A DNA stretch of 7,054 nucleotides from DALYJJ01 sp031969915 (lineage in GTDB: Bacteria; Acidobacteriota; Terriglobia; Bryobacterales; Bryobacteraceae), in NCBI GenBank assembly GCA_031969915.1, contig DALYJJ010000225.1, positions 1 through 7,054 of the forward strand, written 5' to 3'. Of this stretch, positions 6,340 to 7,054 are shown piece by piece; position 1 is the first letter of the stretch; the number at the start of each line of letters is the position of its first letter. A program made the translations under genes and the position numbers. The notes beneath the pieces were generated by a model, which was not told the origin of the DNA, did no database searches, and saw only the letters and a list, made by a program, of their open reading frames with translations.

Positions 6340-7054
6340 ATGGATAAGCCACTGCCCTATCAACTGCTCGAAAAGCTCTCGGGCGGCTCGCAGCCCATCT
6401 ACAAGGTGAAGGCTGCCGACGGGCGCATCCTCGTCTTGAAGACCGCGGCCGTCGCCAACCTCACCGCCGAGACGCGCGAGCGGTTCCTGCGCGAGGCGCG
6501 CATCGCCGCCACCCTCGATCATCCGAACCTGGTGAAGGTCCACGATTCGGGCGAGGCCGCCGGCATGCTCTTTCAGGCGATGGACGCGCTGGAGGGCTCG
6601 GACCTCGAAAAGCACTTCCGCGCCGGCGCCACGTTCACCTGGGAACAGAAGCTCTCCATCATGGGCCAGATCTGCGCCGGCCTCGAGGAACTCCACCGCC
6701 AGCGCATCATCCATCGCGACATCAAGCCCTCGAATGTCTTCCTCGAGAACTCCGGCAACGTCCGCATCCTCGATTACGGCGTCGCCCGCGTCGAAGAATC
6801 CAACCTCACCAAGGCCGGCATGTCCGTGGGCACCGTCTCCTACATGGCCCCCGAACAGATGCGCGGCGAAGCCATCACCACCGCCACTGACCTGTTCTCC
6901 GCCGCCGTGCTCTTCTATCAGCTCGCCGCCGGACGCCACCCCTTCACCGACGGCGAATCGAGCGTCCCCAAGATGCTCCAGGCGATCCTGTTCCAAACCC
7001 AGGAACCCCTCGAAAAGGCCGCCCCCGACGCCCCGCCCGGCCTCGGCTTCGTCC
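6340..7054 (+). CDS. Ser/Thr protein kinase, Hanks type (3' end beyond the window)
   Basis: The first 238 codons cover most of a kinase domain. Visible elements: K34 in ILVLK (ATP lysine), E52 in FLREA (helix C), H125-R-D127 IKPSN132 (catalytic loop), D145-Y-G147 (in place of DFG), activation segment with GTVSYMAPE (164-172), and D184 with the following helix. All catalytic residues are present, so it is probably active. The glycine-rich loop (SGGSQPIY, 14-21) is poor, with Gln or Pro where the last Gly should be. There is no room before the domain for a sensor; anything C-terminal lies outside the window. It starts 17 bases after the decaheme stop, in the same direction, with no visible terminator and no clear Shine-Dalgarno sequence. 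FHA domains bind phospho-Thr, so the two in the first gene of this group are natural candidates to read this kinase's mark; that link is inferred from context. Confidence 0.93.
   Translation, partial: MDKPLPYQLLEKLSGGSQPIYKVKAADGRILVLKTAAVANLTAETRERFLREARIAATLDHPNLVKVHDSGEAAGMLFQAMDALEGSDLEKHFRAGATFTWEQKLSIMGQICAGLEELHRQRIIHRDIKPSNVFLENSGNVRILDYGVARVEESNLTKAGMSVGTVSYMAPEQMRGEAITTATDLFSAAVLFYQLAAGRHPFTDGESSVPKMLQAILFQTQEPLEKAAPDAPPGLGFV

Overview
The window is GC-rich, densely coding DNA carrying two divergently transcribed gene groups that both concern multiheme electron transfer. Very high GC, Hanks-type kinase and FHA signalling genes, and cytochrome c554-like proteins suggest a soil or sediment bacterium. 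Acidobacteriota (Solibacter/Bryobacter-like) is my best guess, with Planctomycetota or Myxococcota possible. No rRNA or other taxonomic marker is present, so this is an inference.

Left arm, minus strand (1622 down to 1): a secreted pentaheme c-type cytochrome of the cytochrome c554-like type (378-1622) is followed after a single base by the start of a second secreted protein of unknown function (1-376), which runs off the window. A divergent intergenic region of 152 bp (1623-1774) separates it from the right arm and holds a candidate promoter for the cytochrome.

Right arm, plus strand (1775 to the end): four tightly packed genes. (1) A 752-residue cytosolic protein joins two cyclic-nucleotide-binding (CNB) domains, an FHA domain inserted into the second CNB, four [4Fe-4S] ferredoxin-type motifs and a C-terminal FHA domain. 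(2) A five-helix membrane protein has two His pairs placed like those of a di-heme cytochrome b. (3) A membrane-anchored decaheme cytochrome c follows. (4) Last is a Ser/Thr protein kinase, cut by the window end.

Taken together, the right arm reads as a transmembrane electron conduit (cytosolic Fe-S protein, then inner and outer b hemes, then periplasmic decaheme) with signalling built in: nucleotide sensing through the CNB domains and phospho-threonine sensing through the FHA domains, with a kinase that could write the mark encoded alongside. No molybdopterin or other catalytic subunit is in the window, so donor, acceptor and direction of electron flow are unknown. I saw no tRNA, rRNA, CRISPR array, insertion sequence or convincing terminator.
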